A stretch of DNA of 64,000 nucleotides from Streptomyces sp. H27-C3 (GCF_030063415.1 NZ_JASITA010000005.1:1-64000), one strand, 5' to 3'. Numbered from the stretch's first letter, positions 34,328 through 48,563 are shown. Numbers and translations are program-made. The notes: a model not told the origin generated them from the letters alone.

Positions 34328-35040
34328 GGGACGATGCCCAGCGCGCGGGCGGCCCTCAGCCAGTCGGGGAACTCCCGCACCAACTGGTCGTACAGTACGG
34401 AGTTGGGGACCTCGCGCGGGTCGAGGCCCGCGTGGAAGAAGCCCGCGTTGTCGACCGGCCGCTTGGCGGGGACGGGGAGCTCGTCGAGCTTGTGCAGGAA
34501 ATCGAACTGCGAGCTGCGGGTGTTGCCGAAGCCGATGAACTGCCAGAAGATCGGCAGCTTGGCCGACTTGCACAGATACCGTTCCGCGGCGACCTTGTTG
34601 ATGGGCCCGCCGTCGGTCTGGAAGATGACCAGGGCAGGGTCCTGGGCCCCGCTGTCCAGGTAGTGGCCGATCACCTCGTCCATGGCCAGGTGGTAACTGG
34701 TCTTCCCCATGTGCCCGAGCCCGGCGACGATGGCATCGACCCGGCCCCGGTGGTTCTCCAGCGCGATGTCGGCCACGGCGTCGACGTCGGTCGAGAAGAA
34801 GATGACAGGAACGACGCCGTCGTCGTCGAGATGCGCGGAGAGGCCGAGGACCTGATCGGCGAGGGCCTGGACGGTGCCGTCCTTGTAGTAGTCGCGCATG
34901 GAGCCGGAGTAGTCGAGGACCAGATAGACCGCCGCGCGCTGCCCCTTCAGCCCGTGCCTCTTGAGCGAGACGCCCGCGCTCTTGTAGAGGCTGACGAGCG
35001 CGGGCGCCGTCTCCTCCACCTTCTGGAGACTGATGGCCAT
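34324..35040 (-). CDS. vWA-domain protein, TerF/tellurium-resistance type
   Basis: A 238-residue von Willebrand A protein. The metal-site motif is LDYSGSMRDYY (DxSxS), followed by the threonine/aspartate loops (FSTDVD, FQTDGG) and WQFIGFG. It aligns in style with TerF/TerY-group proteins of Streptomyces ter clusters, which are calcium- or metal-binding stress proteins, but no other ter gene is in the window. The ATG at 35040 begins MAISLQKVEETAP, a typical start; the longer frame upstream is artefactual. Confidence 0.88.
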   Translation of the reverse strand: MAISLQKVEETAPALVSLYKSAGVSLKRHGLKGQRAAVYLVLDYSGSMRDYYKDGTVQALADQVLGLSAHLDDDGVVPVIFFSTDVDAVADIALENHRGRVDAIVAGLGHMGKTSYHLAMDEVIGHYLDSGAQDPALVIFQTDGGPINKVAAERYLCKSAKLPIFWQFIGFGNTRSSQFDFLHKLDELPVPAKRPVDNAGFFHAGLDPREVPNSVLYDQLVREFPDWLRAARALGIVP

Positions 35041-35156
35041 ACGGGGACTCCGGTCGGGTCGGTGCGGGCGTGGCGTGGGGAAGGTATTGAGGTTACGCGA
35101 CACGCCCTCGGCGACGCCGACGACCCAGGGCCGGGGCCACTTACGGCCGTGCGCAT

Positions 35157-35210
35157 TCAGCCCGTCCGGCGTTCGAGAACCGGGGCCCGGAGCGGAGCCC
35201 CAGTTTCGGG
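35157..35210 (+). repeat. GC-rich intergenic repeat, copy 4
   Basis: CAGCCCGTCCGGCGTTCGAG is followed by ACCGGGGCCCGGAGCGGAGC, the longest copy in the window. The second half (GGGGCCCGG...GGAGCCCC) can fold back on itself. Confidence 0.65.
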
Positions 35211-35265
35211 AAGCCCCGATGGTCGTAAGTGTTCTGGAGCCCAGCGGCTGGTCAGGGTGCTGGAA

Positions 35266-35294
35266 AGCCCCGTTCAGAAGACCCGAACGGGGCT
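35266..35294 (+). terminator. Orphan hairpin
   Basis: Perfect 10-bp arms AGCCCCGTTC and GAACGGGGCT are followed by CTTTGG on the plus strand. No intact gene precedes it, so it may have served a lost gene. Confidence 0.5.
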
Positions 35295-35498
35295 CTTTGG
35301 GCTGCCTGTTGCCCGCCCAGCGGGTGCTGATCACGTCATCCGGAGTCGGTCCCGCCCCGAGCTTCACGGGATGTTCAAGGCACGCGCAGAGGGTGGATCC
35401 GGGGCCGCTGCCGCTCTGTATCCAGCGGACCGGGATCGGAGCGCGCGTGAGCGTCTTGCACTCGGCACAGAGCGCGAGGGCCCGTGCGGCTCGGGCCG

Positions 35499-35606
35499 TC
35501 AGCCTTCGTCGACCCCGGCGAGCTGGACGCGCTGCCCATGCAACACACCCAGCAGCTACGGCTACAGCACTACCTGGAGCACCGGGATCTGCCCTATATC
35601 GGCTGA
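35499..35606 (+). pseudogene. C-terminal remnant of a NUDIX-like hydrolase
   Basis: The frame ending at TGA 35604-35606 reads SAFVDPGELDALPMQHTQQL followed by RLQHYLEHRDLPYIG. I associate this ending with Streptomyces NUDIX hydrolases, where FVDPxELDxLPMHHTQRLR precedes the stop. The catalytic NUDIX box is missing upstream, so the gene is truncated. Confidence 0.55.
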
Positions 35607-35648
35607 GCCATCGAAGTTCGATGAGCGGCCACGCCGTGCTGGTTCCCC

Positions 35649-35846
35649 TTGCTAGGTTCAACCGTGGCTGTCGCCGAGCTGGCCGGCCGGTTCACGTTCA
35701 CCTTGCGGATCGTCCTGGCGGTGATGGCGGTGGTGACACTCGGCGCGGCGCTGCCGGTGCACCGCATGCTGCCCGCCGCGAAGGAGAAGCTCAGCACGGG
35801 GGTACGGCCGGACACCGCGGCGGCGCGCGTCCCGGAGCGGGTCTGA
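35649..35846 (+). other. Short hydrophobic frame, possible transporter remnant
   Basis: A 65-codon frame encodes one hydrophobic span (FTLRIVLAVMAVVTLGAALPV) and a basic tail. It could be the last helix of a lost MFS-type transporter. There is no convincing start. Confidence 0.3.
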
Positions 35847-35871
35847 CGCGGGCCAACCGGCCCGGAACGCG

Positions 35872-35917
35872 CCGCGGCGCCTGCCGTATTCCGGTCGGGG
35901 AATGGCAGGCGCCGCGG
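35872..35917 (-). terminator. gltBD terminator
   Basis: A perfect 14-bp inverted repeat (arms 35872-35885 and 35904-35917) contains a further ATTCC/GGAAT inner pairing in its 18-base loop. It begins 63 bases past the gltD stop. Confidence 0.8.
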
Positions 35918-35979
35918 CTAGAGGGGAATGTCCCCCCTAGTTCCGTACGCCGTTGTACGGGACGTTGTGGTGAGCCGGG

Positions 35980-37450
35980 TCAGACCGTCAGTGAACGGTC
36001 CGTCGGCTTGATCGGGGCGTGCAGGTCGCTCGCCCCCGTCAGGAAGCGGTCCACGCCGCGCGCCGCCGAGCGGCCCTCGGCGATCGCCCAGACGATCAGT
36101 GACTGACCGCGGCCCGCGTCACCGGCGACGAACACGCCGCCGACGTTGGTCGCGTACTCGTCGTCGCGCGCGACGTTGCCGCGGGCGTCGAGCTCCAGGC
36201 CGAACTGCTGGACCAGGCCGTTCGCCTGGTCCGTGCCGGTGAAGCCCATCGCGAGGGTGACCAGCTGCGCGGGGATGACGCGCTCGGTGCCGGACTTCTG
36301 CTCCAGCTTGCCGCCCTTGAACTCCACCTCGATGAGGTGCAGCGACTGGACTTTGCCGACGGTCTCTCCCTCTGCGGGAACGGACCCCTCGAAGTGGGTG
36401 GTGGAGACGGAGTAGACCCGCTCGCCGCCCTCCTCGTGCGCGGAGGTGACCTTGTAGAGCATCGGGAAGGTCGGCCAGGGCTGGTTGGGCGCCCGGTCCT
36501 CGCCCGGCCTGGGCATGATCTCCAGCTGTGTGACGGACGCAGCGCCTTGGCGGTGGGCGGTGCCGACGCAGTCCGCGCCGGTGTCGCCGCCACCGATGAC
36601 CACGACGTGCTTGCCCTCGGCGGTGATCGGGGAGACCGTCAGGTCGCCCTCCTTCACCTTGTTGGCGAGCGGCAGGTACTCCATCGCGAAGTGGATGCCG
36701 CGCAGTTCGCGCCCCGGCACGGGCAGGTCGCGGGAGACCGTCGCACCGGCGGCGATGACCACAGCGTCGTAACGCCTCCGCAGCTTCGCGGCGTCGACGT
36801 CGCGACCGATCTCCACCTCGGTACGGAACTTGGTGCCCTCCGCGCGCATCTGCTCGATGCGGCGGTTGATGTGCGACTTCTCCATCTTGAACTCGGGGAT
36901 GCCGTAGCGCAGCAGTCCACCGATGCGGTCGGCGCGCTCGTACACGACGACCGTGTGGCCCGCCCGCGTCAGTTGCTGGGCGGCGGCCAGGCCCGCCGGG
37001 CCCGAGCCGATGACCGCGACGGTCTTGCCGCTGAGCCGCTCGGGCGGCTGCGGGGTGACGTCGCCGCTGTCCCACGCCTTGTCGATGATGGTGACTTCGA
37101 CGTTCTTGATGGTGACGGCGGGCTGGTTGATGCCCAGCACACACGCGGACTCGCAGGGGGCCGGGCAGAGGCGACCGGTGAACTCCGGGAAGTTGTTGGT
37201 CGCGTGCAGCCGCTCGGAGGCCGCCGTCCAGTCCCCGCGGTACGCGTAGTCGTTCCACTCGGGGATGAGGTTGCCGAGCGGACAGCCGCTGTGGCAGAAC
37301 GGGATGCCGCAGTCCATGCAGCGCCCGGCCTGCTTGCTGATGATCGGCAGCAGCGAACCGGGAACGTAGACCTCGTTCCAGTCCTTGACGCGCTCACCGG
37401 GCGGGCGGGTCTGTGCGACCTCGCGCCCGGTGGTCAGGAAGCCCTTGGGG

Positions 37451-37458
<8 letters not shown>
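35980..37458 (-). CDS. gltD: Glutamate synthase small subunit
   Basis: A 492-residue NADPH-dependent subunit of glutamate synthase, passing electrons to GltB for reductive synthesis of glutamate from glutamine and 2-oxoglutarate. The N-terminal cysteine-rich region ([17 protein letters not shown] and CPAPCESAC) binds two [4Fe-4S] clusters; FAD ([15 protein letters not shown]) and NADPH ([11 protein letters not shown]) Rossmann motifs follow. Its start overlaps the gltB stop by 8 bp, so the pair is translationally coupled. Confidence 0.97.
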
Positions 37459-42046
<4,588 letters not shown>

Positions 42047-42206
42047 CGGCTCTCCCGTCGTCGTCGTGGCATATGCAAGTGCCGAGGGACGACGTTGGCC
42101 CTCCGCGAAATTTCGTGCAGGTTACATGATGGGGCGCTTCTCGGGAAGCGGATAACGCGTTCCAGCATGCGGACACCGCGCATAGCGGTGAAAGTGTCGC
42201 AGAGGC

Positions 42207-42225
42207 GGGCAGACCATGTCTGCCC
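42207..42225. promoter_or_regulatory. Palindrome in gltB upstream region
   Basis: Perfect 8-bp arms GGGCAGAC and GTCTGCCC flank a 3-base loop, about 160 bp upstream of the gltB start. A second short hairpin (CACCGC/GCGGTG) lies alongside. It could be part of a structured leader or a regulator site. Confidence 0.35.
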
Positions 42226-42279
42226 GGTCGTCGCTGAGCAGGCTTCCTTGCCCGCAGCGCTCCCGGCTCATTCCCGCCT

Positions 42280-42306
42280 GTCAAGAGAATGAAACCAGCG
42301 AGTAAC
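42280..42306 (+). promoter_or_regulatory. GlnR-like box upstream of gltBD
   Basis: GTCAA-n6-GAAAC-n6-GTAAC fits the spaced a/b half-sites of the GlnR consensus gTnAC-n6-GaAAC. On the minus strand the same bases include TTGACA (42279-42284), a good -35. The site is about 235 bp upstream of gltB. GlnR is the global nitrogen regulator in Streptomyces. Confidence 0.6.
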
Positions 42307-42345
42307 CGACTACTTATTCGACGCGGTGCATAGCGTCGCAGCTTC

Positions 42346-43077
42346 TCATCCTACGGCCGTTCCGAACAGAGCGCCCAAGGCATACGTCACACCCGCCGCG
42401 GATCCACCGAGAGCCAGCTGCCGCAGCCCGCTGAACCACCAGGACCGTGCGGTGACCTTCGCCACCAGCGCCCCGCAGGCGAACAGGCCGACGAGCGCGA
42501 GCAGCACCGCGGGCCACATGGACGAGGCGCCGAGCAGATAGGGCAGTACGGGCAGCAGCGCGCCCAGCGCGAACGCCCCGAACGACGACACCGCGGCGAT
42601 GAGCGGCGACGGCAGATCGCCCGGGTCTATGCCCAGCTCCTCGCGGGCGTGGATCTCCAGCGCCATCTCCGGGTCCCTCGACAACTGCTCGGCGACGGCG
42701 CGCGCCAGCTCCGGTTCCACCCCGCGCGAAGCGTAGAGCGCGGCCAGCTCCGCCAGCTCGTCGTCGGGGTGCTTGCGCAACTCGACGCGCTCTACCTCCA
42801 GTTCCGCCTGTACGAGCTCTCGCTGCGAGGCCACCGAGGTGTATTCACCGGCGGCCATGGAGAAGGCACCGGCGGCGAGGCCCGCGAGTCCGGTGATGAC
42901 GATGGTCTGGTGGGACACCGAGCCGCCCGCGACTCCGGTCATCAGAGCCAGGTTGGAGACCAGGCCGTCCATCGCGCCGAAGACGGCGGGGCGCAGCCAA
43001 CCGCCGTTCACATCACGGTGCGTGTGGTTGTCACGGTGCGCCACGTGCAGCGTCGCCCCGGTCTCGATGATCGCCAT
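42346..43077 (-). CDS. VIT1/CCC1-family metal transporter
   Basis: A 243-residue membrane protein of the VIT1/CCC1 family, expected to move Fe2+/Mn2+. The first helices carry GAMDGLVSNLALMTGVAGG, and the cytoplasmic metal-binding region between helices 2 and 3 is rich in glutamates (ELVQAELEVERVELRKHP...EELGIDPGDLPSP). Three more helices follow. No ferritin-like N-terminal domain is present. It is a single gene between lgt and gltB. Confidence 0.93.
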   Translation of the reverse strand: MAIIETGATLHVAHRDNHTHRDVNGGWLRPAVFGAMDGLVSNLALMTGVAGGSVSHQTIVITGLAGLAAGAFSMAAGEYTSVASQRELVQAELEVERVELRKHPDDELAELAALYASRGVEPELARAVAEQLSRDPEMALEIHAREELGIDPGDLPSPLIAAVSSFGAFALGALLPVLPYLLGASSMWPAVLLALVGLFACGALVAKVTARSWWFSGLRQLALGGSAAGVTYALGALFGTAVG

Positions 43078-43246
43078 GTCGTGCGGTTCCCCTTCTCACT
43101 GGGAGCGGCCCCTCTTGCGGCCCCGCCCCCTCAACATCCTCGAAAGTACGCACGAATCAGGGCCCCCGCCAGCAAGGAAGGCCGTACTTACCTGCGGCTG
43201 AGCGGCCCGCGCCGGCCGGGTGACATACGACGGCGCCTCGTACGAC

Positions 43247-43280
43247 GGGGCCGCCGGACCATGAGCGGTCCGACGGCCCC
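43247..43280 (-). terminator. lgt terminator
   Basis: Fourteen-base arms (43247-43260 and 43267-43280) with a single mismatch and a 6-base loop start 22 bases past the lgt stop. Confidence 0.75.
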
Positions 43281-43301
43281 GGGAAGGGTGTGGGGTGGTG
43301 C

Positions 43302-44267
43302 CTACGGTCGGAGTTTCTTGGCCGTACCGGCTTCGTCATCGGCGTCGGCCTTGGAGCCGTCCGCGTACATGTCGTCGTTCGCGTGCCCGGCCTCGTCGTC
43401 GCTGTCGTCGCTGTCGTCGCCGTCCTCGGCCGGCGCGGCCTTAGCAGGCTCGGCCCGATCGGGCTCGACGCTCTCCTCGCGGCCCGGCCGCAGCCTCGCC
43501 GAGACGACGATGTAGACCACGGCGAGCACGAACACGACGATCGAGGTCCATACGTTGAGTCGCAGCCCCAGCACATGGTGGGCCTCGTCGACGCGCATGT
43601 ACTCGATCCAGCTGCGGCCCACGCAGTACACCGCGACGTACAGGGCGAAGACCCGGCCGTGGCCGAGCTTGAAGCGGCGGTCGGCCCAGATCACGAGGAG
43701 CGCGGCGCCGATGCACCACAGCGACTCGTAGAGGAAGGTCGGGTGGTACGTGCCCGCTGCGCGATTGGCGCCCTCACTGATTTCGAGCGCCCACGGCACA
43801 TCGGTGGCCCGCCCGTACAGCTCCTGGTTGAACCAGTTGCCCCAGCGGCCGATGGCCTGGGCGAAGGCGAGGCCGGGTGCGAGGGCGTCGGCCCAGGCCG
43901 GCAGCGGGATGCCGCGGCGGCGGCAGCCGATCCAGGCACCGACCGCGCCGAGCGCGACGGCGCCCCAGATGCCGAGGCCGCCTTCCCAGATCTTGAATGC
44001 GTCGACCCAGTTCTGGCCCTCGCTGAAATACAGCTGGTAGTCGGTGATGACGTGGTAGAGCCGTCCGCCGACGAGGCCGAAGGGCACGGCCCAGACGGCG
44101 ATGTCGGCAACCGTGCCGCTCTTGCCGCCCCGGGCGACCCAGCGCTTGTTGCCGTACCAGACGGCGACAAAAACGCCAATGATGATGCAGAACGCGTAGC
44201 CGCGGAGCGGGATCGGTCCGAGCTCGATCACACCGGTCGACGGGCTGGGGATATAGGCAAGTTCCAT
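43302..44267 (-). CDS. lgt: Prolipoprotein diacylglyceryl transferase
   Basis: A 321-residue seven-helix membrane enzyme that attaches diacylglyceryl to the lipobox cysteine of prolipoproteins. The signature FAQAIGRWGNWFNQELYG and the WEGGLGIWGAV loop are present. The C-terminus carries a 60-residue highly acidic cytoplasmic tail (EDGDDSDDSDDEAGHANDD...) beyond the normal family end, as in other actinobacterial Lgt proteins. It follows the dsbA-like gene and is separated from it by a 12-bp hairpin. Confidence 0.96.
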   Translation of the reverse strand: MELAYIPSPSTGVIELGPIPLRGYAFCIIIGVFVAVWYGNKRWVARGGKSGTVADIAVWAVPFGLVGGRLYHVITDYQLYFSEGQNWVDAFKIWEGGLGIWGAVALGAVGAWIGCRRRGIPLPAWADALAPGLAFAQAIGRWGNWFNQELYGRATDVPWALEISEGANRAAGTYHPTFLYESLWCIGAALLVIWADRRFKLGHGRVFALYVAVYCVGRSWIEYMRVDEAHHVLGLRLNVWTSIVVFVLAVVYIVVSARLRPGREESVEPDRAEPAKAAPAEDGDDSDDSDDEAGHANDDMYADGSKADADDEAGTAKKLRP

Positions 44268-44285
44268 GACAGGGTCGACGCTACC

Positions 44286-44320
44286 TTGCCGGGTGGGACG
44301 TACGGCAACCCACCCGGCAA
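44286..44320 (-). terminator. Hairpin between dsbA-like gene and lgt
   Basis: A perfect 12-bp inverted repeat (44286-44297, 44309-44320) lies 17 bases past the dsbA-like stop and before the lgt start. Confidence 0.7.
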
Positions 44321-44336
44321 CGTATGAATAACGGGC

Positions 44337-45167
44337 TCAGCCGGAGGCCGGCGGGGTGGCGGTCGCCGTCCCCGCCTTTTTGCCCCTGTTCGCCTCGGTG
44401 ACCCACTTCTTCAGGTTCGCCGGGGAGATCTCCTCGTCGCCCTTCTTCGGGAAGATCGCCTCGCCGTTGAGCAGCACGGTCGGCGTCCCGTTGAAGTTGC
44501 CCTTCTGGAACGCCTCATTGGATTTGCGCACCCAGCTGTCGTGCGCCCCGTCGTTCACACACTGCTTGAACGGGTCCGTGACGAGGCCGTCGACCTTGCC
44601 CGCCAGCTCGATCAGATGGCTGTTCTTGGCGAAGGCGTCGTCGGTCTCCGGTGGCTGGTTCTGGAAGAGCACGTCGTGGTACGGGGCGAACTTCCCGGCG
44701 TCCTGCGCGCACCCGGCCGCGTTGGCCGCGCGCAGCGAGCCTGTGCCGCTCATGTTTCCGTCGATGAGCGTGGCGAGGTGGTACTCGGCCTTGAGCTGAC
44801 CCGCTTTCTCCAGCTCCTGGATGGTGGCCCGGAAGCCGTTCTCGAACTGGGCGCAGGCCGGACAGCGGAAGTCCTCCCAGACGGTGAGCGTGGACGGCGC
44901 GTCCGTCGCCCCCACCGGGACCATCGGGTCGCTCTTGGTGTCGGTGCCCTTGGGCGCGAGGAGCGGGCCGGCGGTGTCGCTCTTTCCCCCGTCCGAGTCG
45001 GAGTTCACGGCGAGCATGCCCACCACTGCGGCCAGCCCCAGCACACCCACCACGGCAGCGGACACGATCAGGGTCCGCCTGCGCCGGTCGCGGACCTTCT
45101 GCGCTTCGCGTTCCTGGATGAGCCGCTCACGGGCGGTTCGTTTTCCCTCAAAGTTCTTGTCGCTCAC
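44337..45167 (-). CDS. DsbA-like membrane-anchored thiol oxidoreductase
   Basis: A 276-residue protein with a charged cytoplasmic N-terminus, one membrane span (about 33-53) and an extracytoplasmic thioredoxin/DsbA domain. The active site is FRCPACAQFE (CPAC), the cis-proline lies in NGTPTVLLNG, and two more cysteines are present. The GTG giving VSDKNFEGKRTARERL is chosen over an earlier frame that runs through the trp terminator. It may assist folding of exported proteins. Confidence 0.92.
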   Translation of the reverse strand: MSDKNFEGKRTARERLIQEREAQKVRDRRRRTLIVSAAVVGVLGLAAVVGMLAVNSDSDGGKSDTAGPLLAPKGTDTKSDPMVPVGATDAPSTLTVWEDFRCPACAQFENGFRATIQELEKAGQLKAEYHLATLIDGNMSGTGSLRAANAAGCAQDAGKFAPYHDVLFQNQPPETDDAFAKNSHLIELAGKVDGLVTDPFKQCVNDGAHDSWVRKSNEAFQKGNFNGTPTVLLNGEAIFPKKGDEEISPANLKKWVTEANRGKKAGTATATPPASG

Positions 45168-45181
45168 ACCCGCAGCAACGA

Positions 45182-45211
45182 ACCGGGGAGGCACACGCGT
45201 GCCTCCCCGGT
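45182..45211 (-). terminator. trp operon terminator
   Basis: A perfect 13-bp inverted repeat with a 4-base loop (45182-45194, 45199-45211) lies 29 bases past the trpA stop. Confidence 0.85.
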
Positions 45212-45239
45212 CCAGGTCCACCCATACGAGCGAAACCGA

Positions 45240-46055
45240 TCAGTTGTTCCTGCGCACGCCTTCGGCAAGTTCACCGGCGAGTGCCTGCACCGCGGTGAGG
45301 CCCGCGGCCTCGTCCTGCGCGTCCAGCATCAGCTTGACGAAGGCCGAGCCGACGATCACCCCGTCGGCGAACCCGGCGACCTCCTTGGCCTGTACGGCGT
45401 TGGAGACCCCGAGCCCGACACACACCGGCAGTTCGGTGGTGGCCCTGGTCCTGCGCACCAGGTCCTGGGCCTGCTCGCCCACCGAAACGCGGGTGCCGGT
45501 GACGCCCATCAGCGAGGCCGCGTAGACGAAACCGGAGCCCGCCGCCGTGATCGTGCCGAGGCGCTCGTCCTGGCTGCTGGGCGCGACCACGAAGACCGTG
45601 GCGAGCCCCAGCGCATCGGCGTGCTTGCGCCATTCCGCGGACTCCTGCACCGGCAGATCGGGCAGGATGCAGCCCGCGCCACCGGCCGCGGCCAGCTCGG
45701 CCGTGAAGCGTTCGATGCCGTACCGGTCGATCGGGTTCCAGTACGTCATGACGAGCACCGGCGCGCCGGTCGCCTCGTACGCCTCGCGCACCGTGCGCAG
45801 CACGTCGGCGATCTTCACGCCGCCGCGCAGCGCGATGTCGTCGGCGGTCTGGATGACCGGGCCGTCGAGCACCGGGTCGCTGTGCGGCAGCCCGATCTCC
45901 ACGACGTCCGCGCCGCCCGCCAGGACCGCCTTCACCGCCGCGATGCCGCCGTCCACGGTCGGGAACCCGGCCGGGAGGTAGGCGATGAGCGCGGCCCGGT
46001 CCTCGGACCTGGTCTTCGCGAGCGTGTCGCTCAACAGCTTGATGTTGCCGCTCAC
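45240..46055 (-). CDS. trpA: Tryptophan synthase alpha subunit
   Basis: A 271-residue TIM-barrel subunit that cleaves indole-3-glycerol phosphate to indole. The catalytic glutamate and aspartate are in [16 protein letters not shown], and the phosphate-binding loops [10 protein letters not shown] and [10 protein letters not shown] follow. The GTG start overlaps the trpB stop (GTGA). Confidence 0.97.
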   Translation of the reverse strand: MSGNIKLLSDTLAKTRSEDRAALIAYLPAGFPTVDGGIAAVKAVLAGGADVVEIGLPHSDPVLDGPVIQTADDIALRGGVKIADVLRTVREAYEATGAPVLVMTYWNPIDRYGIERFTAELAAAGGAGCILPDLPVQESAEWRKHADALGLATVFVVAPSSQDERLGTITAAGSGFVYAASLMGVTGTRVSVGEQAQDLVRRTRATTELPVCVGLGVSNAVQAKEVAGFADGVIVGSAFVKLMLDAQDEAAGLTAVQALAGELAEGVRRNN

Positions 46056-47344
46056 TTGGCGTCCTTCTGGATCTCGGCGGCGGCGTTGCCGGCGGAGGCG
46101 TCGGCCTCGACCGCGGCGTCGGTGGCGTACAGACCGAAGTAGCGGGCGGCCGTGTCCATGTCCTTGTCGCCGCGCCCGGACAGGTTGACCAGGATCAACC
46201 CGTCCTTGCCCAGTTCCTTGCCGAGCTCCAGCGCACCGGCGAGCGCGTGGGCGCTCTCGATGGCCGGGATGATGCCCTCGGTGCGGGACAGCAGGAGCAG
46301 CGACTGCATCGCCGCGTCGTCCGTCACGGCCCGGTACTCGCCCCGCCCGCTGTCCTTGAGGTAGGCGTGCTCGGGGCCGATGCCCGGGTAGTCGAGGCCC
46401 GCCGAGATCGAGTAGGGCTCGGTGATCTGGCCCTCCTCGTCCTGCAGGACGTACGACCGTGAGCCGTGCAGGATGCCCGGCTCGCCCGCGGACAGGGTCG
46501 CCGCGTGCTCCCCGGTCTCGATGCCGTGCCCGGCGGGCTCGCAGCCGACGAGGCGTACGTCCGCGTCCGGGATGAAGGCGTGGAAGAGGCCGATGGCGTT
46601 GGAGCCGCCGCCGACGCAGGCGACCGCCGCGTCGGGCAGCCGTCCGGCGCGCTCCAGGATCTGGCGGCGGGCCTCCACGCCGATGACGCGGTGGAAGTCG
46701 CGGACCATCGCGGGGAAGGGGTGCGGTCCCGCGACGGTGCCGAAGAGGTAGTGCGTACGGTCCACATTGGCGACCCAGTCGCGGAACGCCTCGTTGATGG
46801 CGTCCTTCAGGGTGCGGCTGCCGGACTTCACGGCGACGACCTCGGCGCCGAGCATCCGCATCCGGGCGACGTTGAGCGCCTGGCGCTCGGTGTCGATCTC
46901 GCCCATGTAGACGGTGCATTCGAGGCCGAAGAGCGCGCAGGCGGTGGCGGTGGCGACGCCGTGCTGGCCCGCGCCGGTCTCCGCGATGACCCGGGTCTTG
47001 CCCATGCGCTTGGTGAGGAGCGCCTGGCCCAGCACATTATTGATCTTGTGTGAGCCGGTGTGGTTGAGGTCCTCGCGCTTGAGGAAGACCCGCGCTCCGC
47101 CCGCGTGTTCGGCGAACCGCGGCACCTCGGTGAGCGCGCTCGGACGGCCGGTGTAGTTGACCATGAGCTCGTTCAGCTCGGCCGCGAAGGCCGGGTCCGA
47201 CTTGGCCTTGTCGTATTCGACGGCGACCTCGTCGACCGCGGCGACCAGCGCCTCGGGGATGAATTTGCCGCCGTACGCGCCGAAATAGCCCTCGGCGTTG
47301 GGGATGTGACCCTCGGGGTCCGGAATGAAGAAGTCAGAAGACAT
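46052..47344 (-). CDS. trpB: Tryptophan synthase beta subunit
   Basis: A 430-residue PLP enzyme joining indole and serine. The PLP lysine lies in [14 protein letters not shown], and the phosphate-binding glycine loop is VGGGSNAIG. The ATG at 47344 with GAGGAG nine bases upstream is chosen; a GTG three codons earlier abuts that site and cannot use it. Confidence 0.97.
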   Translation of the reverse strand: MSSDFFIPDPEGHIPNAEGYFGAYGGKFIPEALVAAVDEVAVEYDKAKSDPAFAAELNELMVNYTGRPSALTEVPRFAEHAGGARVFLKREDLNHTGSHKINNVLGQALLTKRMGKTRVIAETGAGQHGVATATACALFGLECTVYMGEIDTERQALNVARMRMLGAEVVAVKSGSRTLKDAINEAFRDWVANVDRTHYLFGTVAGPHPFPAMVRDFHRVIGVEARRQILERAGRLPDAAVACVGGGSNAIGLFHAFIPDADVRLVGCEPAGHGIETGEHAATLSAGEPGILHGSRSYVLQDEEGQITEPYSISAGLDYPGIGPEHAYLKDSGRGEYRAVTDDAAMQSLLLLSRTEGIIPAIESAHALAGALELGKELGKDGLILVNLSGRGDKDMDTAARYFGLYATDAAVEADASAGNAAAEIQKDAK

Positions 47345-47460
47345 CCGACGCACTCCTCAGAAGGGGCTCGCGCCCCATGAATCAACGGGTGGGCTTCGCC
47401 TATGCGCCGTGCGAGGGATGAAACGGGTACGTGATCACGTGTACCGGCATGCCAGGTTCG

Positions 47461-47685
47461 CTACGACGCGCCTTCGGCCCGCCATCGCATGCCGTTGATC
47501 TGGCCGGGCTCCGCACCGATGTGGAAGCGCACCCGGCGTCCCAGTACCCGCCGCGCCGGCGCCCTGCACCCACGCGGGCGGCACCCGCGCGCCAGCGGCG
47601 CGTGCGGGTCGCGGACCCGCGCCACGGACGGGCGCGGGCCCGGCCGGGTGCGGGTGCGGGTGGCGGGGCGGCGGGGAGCGGTCAT
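47461..47685 (-). CDS. trpM: Tryptophan biosynthesis modulator TrpM
   Basis: A 74-residue very basic protein between trpC and trpB. The N-terminus is arginine/proline-rich and the C-terminal 35 residues (GCRAPARRVLGRRVRF...GAEPGQINGMRW) match my memory of the Streptomyces TrpM family, described as modulating tryptophan biosynthesis. No enzymatic motif is present. The ATG starts 9 bp after the trpC stop. Confidence 0.85.
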   Translation of the reverse strand: MTAPRRPATRTRTRPGPRPSVARVRDPHAPLARGCRPRGCRAPARRVLGRRVRFHIGAEPGQINGMRWRAEGAS

Positions 47686-47694
47686 GGGGTGGGG

Positions 47695-48504
47695 TCAGCT
47701 CCGCCCGTGGCGCAGCGCGGGGTGGGCGCCCGCGGCGACCAGGTCGGCGACGGCGCCCTTCGGGTCGCGGCCGGTGACCAGGGACTCGCCCACGAGGACC
47801 GCGTCGGCGCCCGCGTTGGCGTACGCGATGAGGTCGTGCGGGCCGCGCACGCCGGACTCGGCGATGGTGACGATGTGCGCCGGGATCTCGGGGGCGACGC
47901 GCTCGAAGACACCGCGGTCGACCTTGAGCGTCTTGAGGTCGCGTGCGTTGACCCCGATGATCTTCGCGCCGGCCCCGACCGCGCGCTCGACCTCGTCCTC
48001 GTCGTGGACCTCGACCAGCGGGGTGAGGCCGATGGACTCGGCCCGCTCGATGAGGGAGACCAGGGCCTCCTGCTCCAGGGCCGCGACGATCAGCAGCGCC
48101 AGGTCTGCGCCGTACGCCCGTGCCTCCCACAGCTGGTAGGCCGTGACCATGAAGTCCTTGCGCAGCAGCGGCACGTCGACCCTGGCACGTACGGCTTCCA
48201 GGTCGGCCAGCGAGCCGCCGAAGCGGCGCTGCTCGGTCAGCACGGAGATGACGGCGGCGCCGCCCGCCTCGTAGTCGGCCGCGAGGCCTGCCGGGTCGGC
48301 GATCGCGGCGAGCGCGCCCTTCGACGGGCTGGAGCGCTTGACCTCACAGATGACCTTGACACCGTCGCCGCGCAACGCGGCGACACCGTCCTTCGCCTGT
48401 GGGGCCTTGGCCGCGCGATCCTTGAGCTCGTCGAGGCTGACGCGTGTCTGCCGCTCTGCGAGGTCGGCGAGGACGCCTTCGATGATCTCGTCGAGCACAC
48501 TCAC
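47695..48504 (-). CDS. trpC: Indole-3-glycerol phosphate synthase
   Basis: A 269-residue TIM barrel converting CdRP to indoleglycerol phosphate. Family motifs [33 protein letters not shown] and [12 protein letters not shown] are all present. The GTG at 48504 is the start; an in-frame ATG 28 codons upstream adds a non-conserved stretch. It heads the trpC-trpM-trpB-trpA group. Confidence 0.96.
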   Translation of the reverse strand: MSVLDEIIEGVLADLAERQTRVSLDELKDRAAKAPQAKDGVAALRGDGVKVICEVKRSSPSKGALAAIADPAGLAADYEAGGAAVISVLTEQRRFGGSLADLEAVRARVDVPLLRKDFMVTAYQLWEARAYGADLALLIVAALEQEALVSLIERAESIGLTPLVEVHDEDEVERAVGAGAKIIGVNARDLKTLKVDRGVFERVAPEIPAHIVTIAESGVRGPHDLIAYANAGADAVLVGESLVTGRDPKGAVADLVAAGAHPALRHGRS

Positions 48505-48550
48505 GCGAGCGGCCCCCTTTCGGGACAGTGATGGTGGACCAGGATCAGCC

Positions 48551-48563
48551 ATACCGATGGTAT
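48551..48563. promoter_or_regulatory. Palindrome upstream of trpC
   Basis: ATACC-GAT-GGTAT, perfect 5-bp arms, lies about 50 bp upstream of the trpC start in a 115-bp gap without a terminator. It is a candidate operator or part of a promoter. Confidence 0.3.

Larger units (their letters stand above)
35041..35979. other. Gene graveyard of about 0.9 kb
   Basis: No intact gene. Contents: an intergenic repeat (35157-35210), a 10-bp hairpin (35266-35294), a NUDIX tail remnant (35499-35606), a perfect 7-bp-arm palindrome CATCGAA-G-TTCGATG (35609-35623), a short hydrophobic frame (35649-35846) and the gltD terminator (35872-35917). The mixture suggests repeated insertion and deletion. Confidence 0.6.

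Noticed and set aside
34324..35040. Tellurite-resistance cluster
   Set aside because: Only a TerF-like vWA protein is present; no terB, terC, terD or terE gene was found in the window.
42047..42279. Riboswitch upstream of gltB
   Set aside because: Several small hairpins exist, but no known glutamine or other riboswitch core could be matched by eye.
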